Source of the DNA: Odontesthes bonariensis
Lineage: Eukaryota > Chordata > Actinopteri > Atheriniformes > Atherinopsidae
Direction: 5' to 3'
Length of the DNA: 64,000 bases
Assembly (NCBI RefSeq): GCF_027942865.1
Contig: NC_134507.1
Location: forward strand, 35,269,711-35,333,710
Part shown: positions 32,558 to 42,295 of the stretch, in pieces
How the letters are laid out: the number at the start of each line of letters is the position of its first letter
Numbering within the stretch: the first letter of the stretch is position 1
The notes under the pieces: generated by a model
What the model was told of the DNA's origin: nothing
Databases searched by the model: none
The model's input: only the letters and a program-made list of their open reading frames with translations
Translations under genes and position numbers: made by a program

Positions 32558-33105
32558 ATTTGACTGTATAACGTGAATATCCCTGGGCAACTCTACCTTG
32601 GTTTTTGTCCTGGCGTTGCTGCTTTAACGACACCTTTCCATCTTTAAAACCCATGTTTTGCAAGGTTTGCTGAATGCTGCGGCAGGTCTGCACAGCTGAT
32701 ATGCAGCTGCGCAGTTGTCAGGTGAGGTCATACAGTGCAGTCACCCCAGGCAGGTGGGCGTTGCCTTAGTGATGGCAACAACGAGATGAGAATACGGCAG
32801 CATTTCTGCACTGGAGATATTAAGCCGTGAGGTTTTGCCTCAACTAAGAATTTTCCCAGTGTGGGTGGGTGTGGCTCTAGAGATGGGGAGAGTGGAAAAA
32901 CTAAATCAATTTGTGCTCCAAGTTCCTTGGTTGTTGAAACAAGAACTGATCAGAAAGATGAAGAAAAGCCAGACTGTTTTAATCTGCAAGCTTTTCAGAT
33001 TCAGGTTAGCTGCTGGCATGGCACTGCAGACAGTTGAATTTGCTGCACCGTCCGGCCGAGTGAGGCACCTGGAAAAGAGGTGTCAGCCTCTGACAGTTCC
33101 AACTC

Positions 33106-33269
33106 ATACTTACCTGGCAGGGGAGACACCATGATCAAGAAGGTGGTTCACCCAGGATGAGGCTCAGCCATTGCACACCGGCTGTACTGACCCTTGCGAA
33201 TTCCCCAAATGTGGGAATCTCGACTGCATAATTTCTGGTAGTGGGGGACTGCGTTCGCGCTCTCCCCTG
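33106..33269 (+). ncRNA. U1 snRNA, copy 9
   Basis: Two changes (GACACC and GGATGAGG). The donor-pairing end and Sm site are intact. Confidence 0.92.
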
Positions 33270-33817
33270 ATTTGACTGTATAACGTAAATATCCCTGGGC
33301 AACTCTACCTTGGTTTTTGTCCTGGCGTTGCTGCTTTAACGACACCTCTCCATCTTTAAAACCCATGTTTTGCAAGGTTTGCTGAATGCTGCGGCAGGTC
33401 TGCACAGCTGATATGCAGCTGCGCTGTTGTCAGGTGAGGTCATACGGTGCAGTCACCCCAGGCAGGTGGGCGTTGCCTTAGTGATGGCAACAACGAGATG
33501 AGAATACGGCAGCATTTCTGCACTGGAGATATTAAGCCGTGAGGGTTTGCCTCAACTAAGAATTTTCCCAGTGTGGGTGGGTGTGGCTCTAGAGACGGGG
33601 AGAGTGGAAAAACTAAATCAATTTGTGCTCCAAGTTCCTTGGTTGTTGAAACAAGAACTGATCAGAAAGATGAAGAAAAGCCGGACTGTTTTAATCTGCA
33701 AGCTTTTCAGATTCAGTTTAGCTGCTGGCATGGCACTGCAGACAGTTGAATTTGCTGCACCGTCCGGCCGAGTGAGGCACCTGGAAAAGAGGTGTCAGCC
33801 TCTGACAGTTCCAACTC

Positions 33818-33981
33818 ATACTTACCTGGCAGGGGAGACACCATGATCAAGAAGGTGGTTCACCCAGGACGAGGCTCAGCCATTGCACACCGGCTGTACT
33901 GACCCTTGCGAATTCCCCAAATGTGGGAATCTCGACTGCATAATTTCTGGTAGTGGGGGACTGCATTCGCGCTCTCCCCTG
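33818..33981 (+). ncRNA. U1 snRNA, copy 10
   Basis: Two changes (GACACC and GCATTCGCG in the 3' stem-loop). The Sm site is intact. Confidence 0.92.
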
Positions 33982-34529
33982 ATTTGACTGTATAACGTAA
34001 ATATCCCTGGGCAACTCTACCTTGGTTTTTGTCCTGGTGTTGCTGCTTTAACGACACCTGTCCATCTTTAAAACCCATGTTTTGCAAGGTTTGCTGAATG
34101 CTGCGGCAGGTCTGCACAGCTGATATGCAGCTGCACAGTTGTCAGGTGAGGTCATACAGTGCAGTCACCCCAGGCAGGTGGGCGTTGCCTTAGTGATGGC
34201 AACAACGAGATGAGAATACGGCAGCATTTCTGCACTGGAGATATTAAGCCGTGAGGGTTTGCCTCAACTAAGAATTTTCCAAGTGTGGGTGGGTGTGGCT
34301 CTAGAGATGGGTAGAGTGGAAAAACTAAATCAATTTGTGCTCCAAGTTCCTTGGTTATTGAAACAAGAACTGATCAGAAAGATGAAGAAAAGCCGGACTG
34401 TTTTAATCTGCAAGCTTTTCAGATTCAGGTTAGCTGCTGGCATGGCACTGCAGACAGTTGAATTTGCTGCACCGTCCGGCCGAGTGAGGCACCTGGAAAA
34501 GAGGTGTCAGCCTCTGACAGTTCCAACTC

Positions 34530-34693
34530 ATACTTACCTGGCAGCGGAGATACCATGATCAAGAAGGTGGTTCACCCAGGACGAGGCTCAGCCATTGCAC
34601 ACCGGCTGTACTGACCCTTGCGAATTCCCCAAATGAGGGAATCTGGACTGCATAATTTCTGGTAGTGGGGGACTGCGTTCGCGCTCTCCCCTG
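34530..34693 (+). ncRNA. U1 snRNA, copy 11 (edge copy, divergent)
   Basis: Three changes not seen elsewhere: GGCAGCGGAG close to the 5' end, AAATGAGGG and AATCTGGACTG. As the terminal unit it is less exposed to homogenisation, and its downstream flank is cut at 34755. Confidence 0.88.
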
Positions 34694-34940
34694 ATTTGAC
34701 TGTATAACGTAAATATCCCTGGGCAACTCTACCTTGGTTTTTGTCCTGGCGTTGCAGTGAGCACTCTTCAGCCGTTTCAGATGGTACAACTTTGCACTCC
34801 CGCCCGCTCCACTGAGCACCATTCAAACAACAATTTAGCGCTCCAGCTTTGAACATGGGCACGGTCTCAACAAATAAGGTGACTCTACTCCGAGAAGTCA
34901 CTTGGCACAGCAAGAAGATTTCCTTTGCACAGACAGAATG

Positions 34941-35059
34941 GGCTTCAGCCGCAAAGGTAAAGCCTTCCAAAAATAGAAACAACTCATTAATGCTGCTCTC
35001 CACGGAAGTCTTTAGTAAAAGGCGAAAGACTTGTACGTTATGAAGAGAAACCAGAGTAC
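34941..35059 (-). ncRNA. U5 snRNA
   Basis: Complete 119-nt copy with loop CGCCTTTTACTAAAG, Sm site ATTTTTGG and terminal stem-loop. It shares the GCGGCTGAAGCC variant with the copy at 9345. The PSE-like CTCACCGTGGGG is intact. Its downstream flank is joined directly to the U1 array (34755). Confidence 0.93.
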
Positions 35060-35364
35060 GAGTATTTGACACTGCGGGAGCAGTGCATCAGGCTAGTTGG
35101 CATAGCCACCTTCCCCACGGTGAGCTTTGCTTGGTTGAGACGCTAGCTCCCCGGCCGACCAGGCAGGAACAATCGGGCCCTATTCCAATGGCTGCTTTGT
35201 CTTTTACTCTGTGCAAAAGACTAGGGGTGTTGAGGCTTTGTTCTGACCGCTCATTGGGTATAGAGGTTTTTTTCAAGCAATTCTCCCAGTCGGCCCAATC
35301 CCAGAGCCATCTCAAAGTGGAGTTCACTTTCACTCTCTTTTCGCAGACTAAAAGCCAGAGTTTT

Positions 35365-35443
35365 ATCTCAGAAGCTAAGCAGAGTTGGGCCTGGTTAGTA
35401 CTTGGATGGGGAGACCGCCTGGGAATACCAGGTGCTATAAGCC
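35365..35443 (+). pseudogene. Inverted, 5'-truncated 5S rRNA fragment
   Basis: The same fragment as in other units, with two extra changes (AGAGTTGGGCC and GGTGCTATAAG). Its partner 5S gene is missing from this unit. Confidence 0.86.
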
Positions 35444-35552
35444 TTTTGGCTTCTCCAGGCGCATGCAGTTTGACTGCGTCAAATGCAAAGGCAGTCCCTG
35501 TTTGACGTTTTGGAACTGCTCCTTTGTGAGGACAAAGTTAAATGTATGAGGA

Positions 35553-38500
35553 TCAAAGGCACACCAGCAAGTTCCTGGAGGTCCACATGGCGTCTTTCAT
35601 AGTGGCTAGGGTGAGCCACTGCTTGGCAAAGTCATTCTTTTTTATTTTTGTTTGGCTCACCCCATAGAGCACGAGTTGTGCTGTGAGGACCTCCCTTGCT
35701 GGCAAGTACGGGAATTGCAAGGAGCCGGCTGTTGCCCACTGGTCTGCAGCAGCGCTGCACTCCCAGAGCAGGTGCCTCACCGACTCGGGCGCGCCACAAC
35801 CAGGTCGCGGGCAGGTTGAGATCGCTGACATGCCCCGGGAGTGCATAACGGACCTGACTGGCAGGATCTCATGAGCCACCATCCACGACAGGTCCCGGAG
35901 TCTGTTTGGGAGAGCGGAATGGTTGACGTTGCACCAAACTGTTGAGGGCTCGCCGAACGCGAGCCCACGCACTGGACTCACTGGTTCCCGCTCCTGCACA
36001 ACAGAAATCAAAGAGCGGTGGTTTGTTAAAACATGCAACTCCTCTGCCTCCAAGTTAAAATGCTTTAAGAACGTCTGGATAAAAGCATAGGATGGTGGCA
36101 GGCTAAAAGACACAGGCACTTTTAGGTCGGTGGGTAAAATCTTCAGTCTTCTGAGGTAAGAACCCATCCAGAATCGTGTCATTGCTTTAGTTTTGGGGTT
36201 TCCGGATGGGTCTGTGGCCTGTAGGATGTGCAGTGTAGTGTATCTGCTTCCTAAAAACAAATAAAAATCAGGCACTCCTTTTCCTCCTTTCTCTTTTTGT
36301 TTCTTCATTACATCTCTCCTCAGTCTTTCCCACTTGGAGCCCCACAGAAAATAAAAAATGGCTCGGTCCAGGTCTAAAAGTACTTTTCTAGGTGGGATAA
36401 AAACAGAACTGATTAGTAAAAGCAAAGGTAAAATCACGGCTTTGATGATTAAAACCTTTCCTTCAATGGTCAGTCCTCTAAGTCCCCAGTATCCTAGTCT
36501 TTGCTTTACTTTCCCTACCACGTCTGGCCAGTTTGATGTCCCTCCCCCTTCCTTGTCAAAATTAATCCCCAGTATTTTCTGTTTTGTCTGGGTTATAGTC
36601 ACGGGGAGTCCTGTTGTCTCAGTCGCTGTCCATGGCCCATAAAATTGGGCTTGGGTCTTGTTTCTGTTTAGTTTTGCCCCAGAGGCCCGTCCATACCAGT
36701 CGGTCAAGTCCAGAGTCCTGTTGATAGATAATAGGTCTGTACATAAAATGTTCACGTCGTCCATATATAAAACACACTTTGTCAATTGTCCCCCGCTCCC
36801 CGGGACTCTCACCCCATTGATTCGGTGGTCCCTTCTCAAGCTCTGTGCCAGTGGTTCCACACAGATGATGTAGAGGAGGGCAGATAACGGACAACCCTGA
36901 CGGACACCGCAGTGGATGTTTACTGCTTTTGTCAGATGCCCGTTAACAAGGAATTTGCTGGTAATGCCCCGGTACAGCAGACCCACCCAAGCTATAAACC
37001 TTTCTGGGAACCCCATTTTTGGCAGTACCTGGAAAAGGTACTGGTGCGAGACCCGATCAAAGGCTTTCTCAAAGTCTAAATTTAGGACTGCTAGCCGAAT
37101 GTTTCTGTCTCTCGCATAACAGATGGTGTCTCGGATCAGTACGAGGCTGTCGGTTATCTTCCTCCCCGGGATGGCACAGGCTTGATCCGGGTGAATCAGG
37201 TCTTCTAAAAACAAGGACATACGTGAGGCTAAAAGTTTACTAAAAAGTTTACAGTCAAAGTTTAAAAGTGTAATCGGTCTCCAATTCTTCAAGTCAGTCT
37301 TGTCTTTTTTTTTGTGAAGAAGAGTCACTATCCCTGCTCTAAAACTGTCAGGAAGTCGCTCAAGTTGCTCAAATTCCATAAAAACAGTAAACAAGTCAGG
37401 TGCTAAAAAGGGAAGTCCATCTTGTCCTGGGGACTTACCTTTCTTAAAATTTGTAAAACATTTATTTAACTCTGAAATGGTAAAATCTTGGGTTAAAAGC
37501 ACACTGTCTTTTACTGTTTTTTCTATGAAATTTAAAACTTCTGTCATGGTGTCAATTTCAACAGGTTTTTGTTCGTACAGTTCACGATAAAATTGTTCAA
37601 CAGCTTGTTTAATTTCTTCCATTGAATCAACTGTGCACCCGTTCTCTTTTCTTAGCTTTAAAATGGCCCCCCCTTTATTCACAATTTTCTTAAAAAAATA
37701 CCTTGTGCACTTCTCTCCTTCCTCTATTTCTCGTTCCCTGCTTCTTAAAATGACACCCTTACTTTTAATATCTGCTAAAACCGACATCTCTGTTTTCACT
37801 TGTTTAATTTCATCATTAAAATCCATCCCTTGTTGGTTTAATTTAAAATAGCGTTGTAGTCGCTTCTGCAGTCCCATCATGCGTCTGTTTTCCCTATTCT
37901 TTTTTCTCCTACCTGCCTGTCTAAAGAAAATCTGGGTCTTTTCCTTCACCATTTCCCACCAGTGTGCACGTGTATCGTAAAAGTCTTGAAGGGTCTGCCA
38001 CTCGTGGTACTGCTCCCGGTACTGACTAACTATTTCATCTTCTTTTAAAAGGGAGCAGTTTAGTTTCCACAGACCACTTCCGGAAGTCACACCCGAAGAG
38101 AGTGATAGGGTGCAGGAAAGCATTAGGTTATCGGAAAAGAAAACGGGGGTCAATCTAGCATCGGTTGGTGGGCAGTCCCGTGTAAAAAGGTAGTCTATAC
38201 GAGAGGCTCTGGTGCCATCACCACTGAACCAGGTGAAGCCCTCCTCTCTGGGATGCATGGTTTTAAAACAGTCCTGAAGTTTAAAATCCTTGCAAATGCC
38301 CTGTAATAAAACCGATGTTTTGTCAACTTTAAAAAATTCCCCAGCTCTTTTTCTGTCACTCCTGCTTAAAATACAGTTAAAATCACCCCCTAAAACTAGT
38401 GGTGCCCTACCTAGCATGTGGGACTGCAGGTCTTCTGAAAGGTCATACCGGTCATTTTTTTCGTTAAAGCCATAAATATTTAAGAGGTTAAAATCTTGTC

Positions 38501-39863
38501 CCATAAAAGTCAAATGTGCTAAAAGTGCCCGTCCGTCTCTCACCACAGTGCTGCCCTTCACCAGAACCTGAGGGTTTTTGATCAAAATGGCCACTCCGTC
38601 ATTTTTGTTTTGGTTGGATCCACTCCACAATGATGTCTGTGGCCACATCTCCTCCCACTGTCTGTAGTGCTTTAAAAACGGTAGGCCGCATTCCTGTATT
38701 AAAAGAACATTTAAAAAAGAGACCTCATTTGGTGAATTGGAGGGGAAGACTCTGGGCTCCTCCACAGATGAACTGTCTGAGGTAGTCCCAGCTCTTCCCC
38801 TCTTCTCTGAGACTATAGGAGAATCAGAGGACAATTCTGATGCAAGCCTCTTTGTTTGCTGGGCATCTGGGAGGGAGGCATCCTCGCTATCATCCTGTGA
38901 TTGGACTTCTTCACATTCTGAACTAGCTCCGCCTTCTGCCTGCATCACCTCCTCCTCTCCAGAACTCTCCATTGGTGGGGGTGTAGCAGGCCCCTCCCCC
39001 TCCTCGGCCTCACCTGACTGCTGTCCACCATTCAGGGATTTTGGCGGGAAGTTTGAATTTTCCAGCCCAGCTGTTTCAAGTAGCTCGTTAACTGCCTCGG
39101 TCTGCCCTCCATTTCCTTCCCGCGTTTTTTTGGATTTCAATTTGTTGGCAAAGGATTTTGGGCAATCTCTGAAGAGGTGGTTTGATTCTCCACAGAGATT
39201 GCACTTTCTGCCATTCGTACACTCTTCGAAGGTGTGACCGATTCCTCTACATTTGCCACAAAACACCTTCGTGCAGGCCTCCACCAGGTGCCCGTGCTCC
39301 CCACATTTGCGGCAGAGTTTGGGCTGTCCCTGGTAGTGGATGTAGCCTCTGTTTTCTCCCAAGACAATCATGGATGGGAGATGTTTCAGGCCCTGGAAGC
39401 CCTGGGGGTCTTGCCATTGTTGGATGGGGACCCTCCAGGCGCAGTTCCAGATGCCGTCAACATCCCTCACCTTCATTGCCTGGCCTTTAACAGTGCAGAA
39501 TCTTCCCAACCATATACAGATATCTTCTGCGTTCACCATTTCATTGAACATTCTGACAATTACTGTCTTCAGAGTATTGTCAGTAAGTTTCTCAACAGTA
39601 AACGCAGAAAACTGGGCTTGTACATTTTCAAATCTTGTCCAAAACTCCTGCAGCAAAGCTGCAGTGCGAAAACTTACATCGAAACCTTTGTTAAAAGGCA
39701 ATGACAGGATGCAATTCAAATCGTCTGGCTTGAAGTTCAATATATTTTGAATTAGCTTTCGAGAGAAGTCCAATCTGGACATCTCTATGAGCTTTCCTTC
39801 TTTTTCTTTAAACAAAAATCTAGCGCTGTGGTGCCTCCTCATGCCAGCATAGTTTGCCGACAT
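35553..39863 (-). CDS. Fused LINE ORF1-ORF2 frame (1436 codons)
   Basis: A single open frame made by a 328-bp deletion relative to the copy at 41917-47538. ORF1 codons up to NEVSFLNV continue into ORF2 at LLIQECG (junction at 38707-38710, 4-bp microhomology ACAT). It keeps the three ORF1 CCHC knuckles, most of the endonuclease (QECG, GGDFN, SRIDYLF), the RT with YMDD, and the C-terminal CCHC. It lacks the first ~43 ORF2 residues including the INVRS asparagine, has SDN instead of SDH, and a 27-bp deletion at ~37409 removes 9 residues before the RT core. The end is foreign (LLVCL), where the LINE was cut at 35562. It is very unlikely to work as an enzyme, but it would encode one long polyprotein. 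Confidence 0.85.
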   Translation of the reverse strand: MSANYAGMRRHHSARFLFKEKEGKLIEMSRLDFSRKLIQNILNFKPDDLNCILSLPFNKGFDVSFRTAALLQEFWTRFENVQAQFSAFTVEKLTDNTLKTVIVRMFNEMVNAEDICIWLGRFCTVKGQAMKVRDVDGIWNCAWRVPIQQWQDPQGFQGLKHLPSMIVLGENRGYIHYQGQPKLCRKCGEHGHLVEACTKVFCGKCRGIGHTFEECTNGRKCNLCGESNHLFRDCPKSFANKLKSKKTREGNGGQTEAVNELLETAGLENSNFPPKSLNGGQQSGEAEEGEGPATPPPMESSGEEEVMQAEGGASSECEEVQSQDDSEDASLPDAQQTKRLASELSSDSPIVSEKRGRAGTTSDSSSVEEPRVFPSNSPNEVSFLNVLLIQECGLPFLKHYRQWEEMWPQTSLWSGSNQNKNDGVAILIKNPQVLVKGSTVVRDGRALLAHLTFMGQDFNLLNIYGFNEKNDRYDLSEDLQSHMLGRAPLVLGGDFNCILSRSDRKRAGEFFKVDKTSVLLQGICKDFKLQDCFKTMHPREEGFTWFSGDGTRASRIDYLFTRDCPPTDARLTPVFFSDNLMLSCTLSLSSGVTSGSGLWKLNCSLLKEDEIVSQYREQYHEWQTLQDFYDTRAHWWEMVKEKTQIFFRQAGRRKKNRENRRMMGLQKRLQRYFKLNQQGMDFNDEIKQVKTEMSVLADIKSKGVILRSREREIEEGEKCTRYFFKKIVNKGGAILKLRKENGCTVDSMEEIKQAVEQFYRELYEQKPVEIDTMTEVLNFIEKTVKDSVLLTQDFTISELNKCFTNFKKGKSPGQDGLPFLAPDLFTVFMEFEQLERLPDSFRAGIVTLLHKKKDKTDLKNWRPITLLNFDCKLFSKLLASRMSLFLEDLIHPDQACAIPGRKITDSLVLIRDTICYARDRNIRLAVLNLDFEKAFDRVSHQYLFQVLPKMGFPERFIAWVGLLYRGITSKFLVNGHLTKAVNIHCGVRQGCPLSALLYIICVEPLAQSLRRDHRINGVRVPGSGGQLTKCVLYMDDVNILCTDLLSINRTLDLTDWYGRASGAKLNRNKTQAQFYGPWTATETTGLPVTITQTKQKILGINFDKEGGGTSNWPDVVGKVKQRLGYWGLRGLTIEGKVLIIKAVILPLLLLISSVFIPPRKVLLDLDRAIFYFLWGSKWERLRRDVMKKQKEKGGKGVPDFYLFLGSRYTTLHILQATDPSGNPKTKAMTRFWMGSYLRRLKILPTDLKVPVSFSLPPSYAFIQTFLKHFNLEAEELHVLTNHRSLISVVQEREPVSPVRGLAFGEPSTVWCNVNHSALPNRLRDLSWMVAHEILPVRSVMHSRGMSAISTCPRPGCGAPESVRHLLWECSAAADQWATAGSLQFPYLPAREVLTAQLVLYGVSQTKIKKNDFAKQWLTLATMKDAMWTSRNLLVCL

Positions 39864-40219
39864 GATGGAGGCACCACAAACAGTTTTTAAATAAAATGCT
39901 TAAAAGAACAATAATAAATATCTCACTAAAACCCAATAAAAGAGTAAAAAGTGGATAAAAGGGTACTAAAAAGGGATACTTACCTTCCTCCAAAAAAAAA
40001 AAAAAAAAAACGGAACAACGACACCGACCCTGTTTCAGCTGAAACTCGTTCAAAAAGCAAAAACCTGAAAAAAAGGGGGTAATAAAGGAAAATTTGACAA
40101 AGAACTGCAACTACAAAAGAGTTGGAATACTTTGACCACGCACAAAAAAGAACCTCCAAAGCGTGAGAATTTAATGCCGAAAAGGCATAAAATAGTCCAC
40201 CCAAAGGAGACGATCGCAG
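35563..40219 (-). mobile_element. Keno-type LINE (copy F), internally deleted, 3' end missing
   Basis: It runs from the intact 5' end next to U2 nt 26 (40219/40220) through a 5' UTR with an A-run and splice-like signals to ORF2 near its C terminus. The 3' UTR and tail are gone. Confidence 0.9.
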
Positions 40220-40245
40220 TCTTAGCCAAAAGGCCGAGAAGCGAT
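40220..40245 (-). pseudogene. U2 snRNA 5' end (nt 1-26)
   Basis: Intact first 26 nucleotides with the normal U2 upstream region (40246 onward) and LINE copy F directly attached. The 3' part of this gene has been deleted. Confidence 0.93.
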
Positions 40246-40543
40246 AACCCTCCACTGTTTCACGTCCGAGCGCCCTTCCTGGCACAATGCGCACTTGTGG
40301 CGGTGCTCTTTTTTTGCCTACAAAGCGTCACTTTGCACCTCCGCCCACCCGCTGCAGTGAGCACTCTTCAGCCGTTTCAGATGGTACAACTTTGCACTCC
40401 CGCCCGCTCCACTGAGCACCATTCAAACAACAACACTTTAGCGCTCCAGCTTTGAACATGGGCACGGTCTCAAGAAATAAGGTGACTCTACTCCGAGAAG
40501 TCACTTGGCACAGCAAGAAGATTTCCTTTGCACAGACAGAATG

Positions 40544-40662
40544 GGCTTCACCCGCAAAGGTAAAGCCTTCCAAAAATAGAAACAACTCATTAATGTTGCT
40601 CTCCACGGAAGTCTTTAGTAAAAGGCGAAAGACTTGTACGTTATGAAGAGAAACCAGAGTAC
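40544..40662 (-). ncRNA. U5 snRNA
   Basis: Complete copy. The terminal stem-loop is the GCGGGTGAAGCC form of the first unit, and the pre-Sm region has the AACATTAATGAG variant. The PSE-like element is in place upstream. Confidence 0.93.
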
Positions 40663-40969
40663 GAGTATTTGACACTGCGGGAGCAGCGCATCAGGCTAGT
40701 TGGCATAGCCACCTTCCCCACGGTGAGCTTTGCTTGGTTGAGACGCTGGCTCCTCGGCCGACCAGGTAGGAACAATCGGGCCCTATTCAATGGCTGCTTT
40801 GTCTTTTACTCTGTGCAAAAGACTAGGGGTCTTGAGGCTTTGTTCTGACCGCTCATTGGGTGTAGAGGTTTTTTTCAAGCAATTCTCCCAGTCGGCCCAA
40901 TCCCAGAGCCATCTCAAAGTGGAGTTCACTTTCGCTCTCTTTTTTCGCAGACTAAAAAGCCAGAGTTTT

Positions 40970-41048
40970 ATCTCAGAAGCTAAGCAGAGTCGGGCCTGGT
41001 TAGTATTTGGATGGGGAGACCGCCTGGGAATACCAGGTGCTGTAAGCC
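40970..41048 (+). pseudogene. Inverted, 5'-truncated 5S rRNA fragment
   Basis: 5S nt 43 to end on the plus strand, with the extra-G C box and TTTT after the end. It carries a TATTTGG change shared with the next unit. Confidence 0.88.
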
Positions 41049-41274
41049 TTTTGGCTTCTCCAGGCGCATGCAGTTTGACTGCGTCAAATGCAAAGGCAGT
41101 CCCTGTTTGACGTTTTGGAACTGCTCCTTTGTCAGGACAAAGTTAAATGTATGAGGATCAAAGGCAACCGTGACCTGGGACACCTTAGCAGATCCAGGAT
41201 CAGCAAGATGGATCACAGGGTGATCAACAGATGTTTCAACAAAAGACATGCAGAGAGAAGAGAAGAGAGAAAAA

Positions 41275-41393
41275 TGCTTACAGCACCTGGTATTCCCAAG
41301 CGGTCTCCCATCCAAGTACTACCCAGTCCCGACCCAGCTTGGCTTCCGAGTTCGTACGAGATCGGGCGTGTTCAGGGCGGTGTGGCCGTAAGC
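41275..41393 (-). rRNA. 5S ribosomal RNA, divergent copy
   Basis: 119 nt with normal ends, but with a cluster of changes in the control region: AGCCAAGCTGGGTCGGGACTGGGTAGTACTT-type sequence where other copies have CAGGGTCGGGCCTGGTTAG. A further change, CGTACGAACTCG for CGTCCGAACTCG, is shared with the copy at 48593. Three extra substitutions inside the A-box/intermediate region suggest a 5S pseudogene or a variant class. Confidence 0.8.
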
Positions 41394-41767
41394 CACAGTC
41401 CCCGTGACAAATATGTGTTACATAGGTGCTGGAACCATACGTTTCCCCTATTTCACCAGAGAGTTGGCTTGAGAGGCTGATGTAGAGCCTGCACGTCGAC
41501 TTCCCTGATGTGATTGTTCTCTGCAGCTGAAAATGGGACTCTCAGATAACTTAGTGTGTGTCTGTCAAGCTCCTCTTTTCTCTGTGTGTAGTTTGGTGTT
41601 CATGGTCATACAGAGAAACCAGGGAAGCTCAATCCCACGACGTGCTCATAAACTGCGTCTTTTCTAAAGATTATAGTTCCATTTTAGAAGTCAGAATACT
41701 CCCTCAATGGCTCCCTGAAACTACCACCATGTACCGCTGGTTTTGTTATTTCACAAGAGTTGGGAAG

Positions 41768-41916
41768 AGTGCACCATTCCCGGCGGCACTGCAGTACCGG
41801 GTCGATGCGTGGAGTGAACGGAGCAAGCCCCTTTTTCAACCCCTGTGCCTAAAAATCCATTTAATATGTAGTCCTCATATAGAGGACGTATCAGATATTA
41901 AACTGATAAGAACAGA
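41768..41916 (-). pseudogene. U2 snRNA 3' part (nt 39-187)
   Basis: Standard boundaries. One change near the 3' end (GGAATGGTGCA for GGAACGGTGCA) is shared with the copy at 49086. Confidence 0.92.
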
Positions 41917-42295
41917 TTTTTGTTTTGAAAAAATTTATTGACACTAATACATCCTATTTTCACAAAAACTTCATATTTAAGACATATGTTTTACCTATGA
42001 ATAAAAACATCAATAAATAAGTGTAATCTGTATAACCACATTTAAAACAACAACAATAAAACAAGTTTTCCATGGGATATTACAGATAAAGTCAATGTCG
42101 TCTAATGTAAAAGCTACATGTGAAGTAGTTCTCATGCGAGTAGCAGTTTGTATTGAGTGTCTTTAAAAAGGAGTGCATTAGTTAAAATGCTCTCTTCCAA
42201 GTACATTTTTTGTGCAGGAGCGCAGTGAGTCCCTACCCAGGGAAACTCATTTCGCTCCCCCAAACAGTAGGTCTCTCGGGATCCTCTCGTGGTGC

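Larger units (their letters stand above)
27353..34755 (+). repeat. Tandem array of eleven U1 snRNA units (~712 bp)
   Basis: U1 start points lie at 27411, 28123, 28835, 29549, 30261, 30973, 31682, 32394, 33106, 33818 and 34530. The steps are 712 or 714 bp, with one of 709 bp caused by a small loss near 31525. Units are about 97-99% alike across gene and spacer by eye, so concerted evolution is active. The left edge joins the Gypsy fossil within the U1 upstream region. The right edge (TTGTCCTGGCGTTGC, 34755) joins the inverted 5S/U5/U2 array. Open frames in the spacers are by-products of the repeat and have no coding signal. Confidence 0.95.

Noticed and set aside
27852-34558. Repeated ~99-codon plus-strand and ~85-codon minus-strand frames in the U1 array
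   Set aside because: They recur once per unit only because the unit is tandem, overlap U1 and its promoter, and have no protein-like conservation pattern.
28000-34700. CRISPR-like regular repeats
   Set aside because: The period is ~712 bp, each unit holds a U1 gene, and the DNA is eukaryotic.
39020-39500. Plus-strand frames opposite LINE ORF1
   Set aside because: Shadows of the ORF1 coding strand, with the zinc knuckles on the minus strand.
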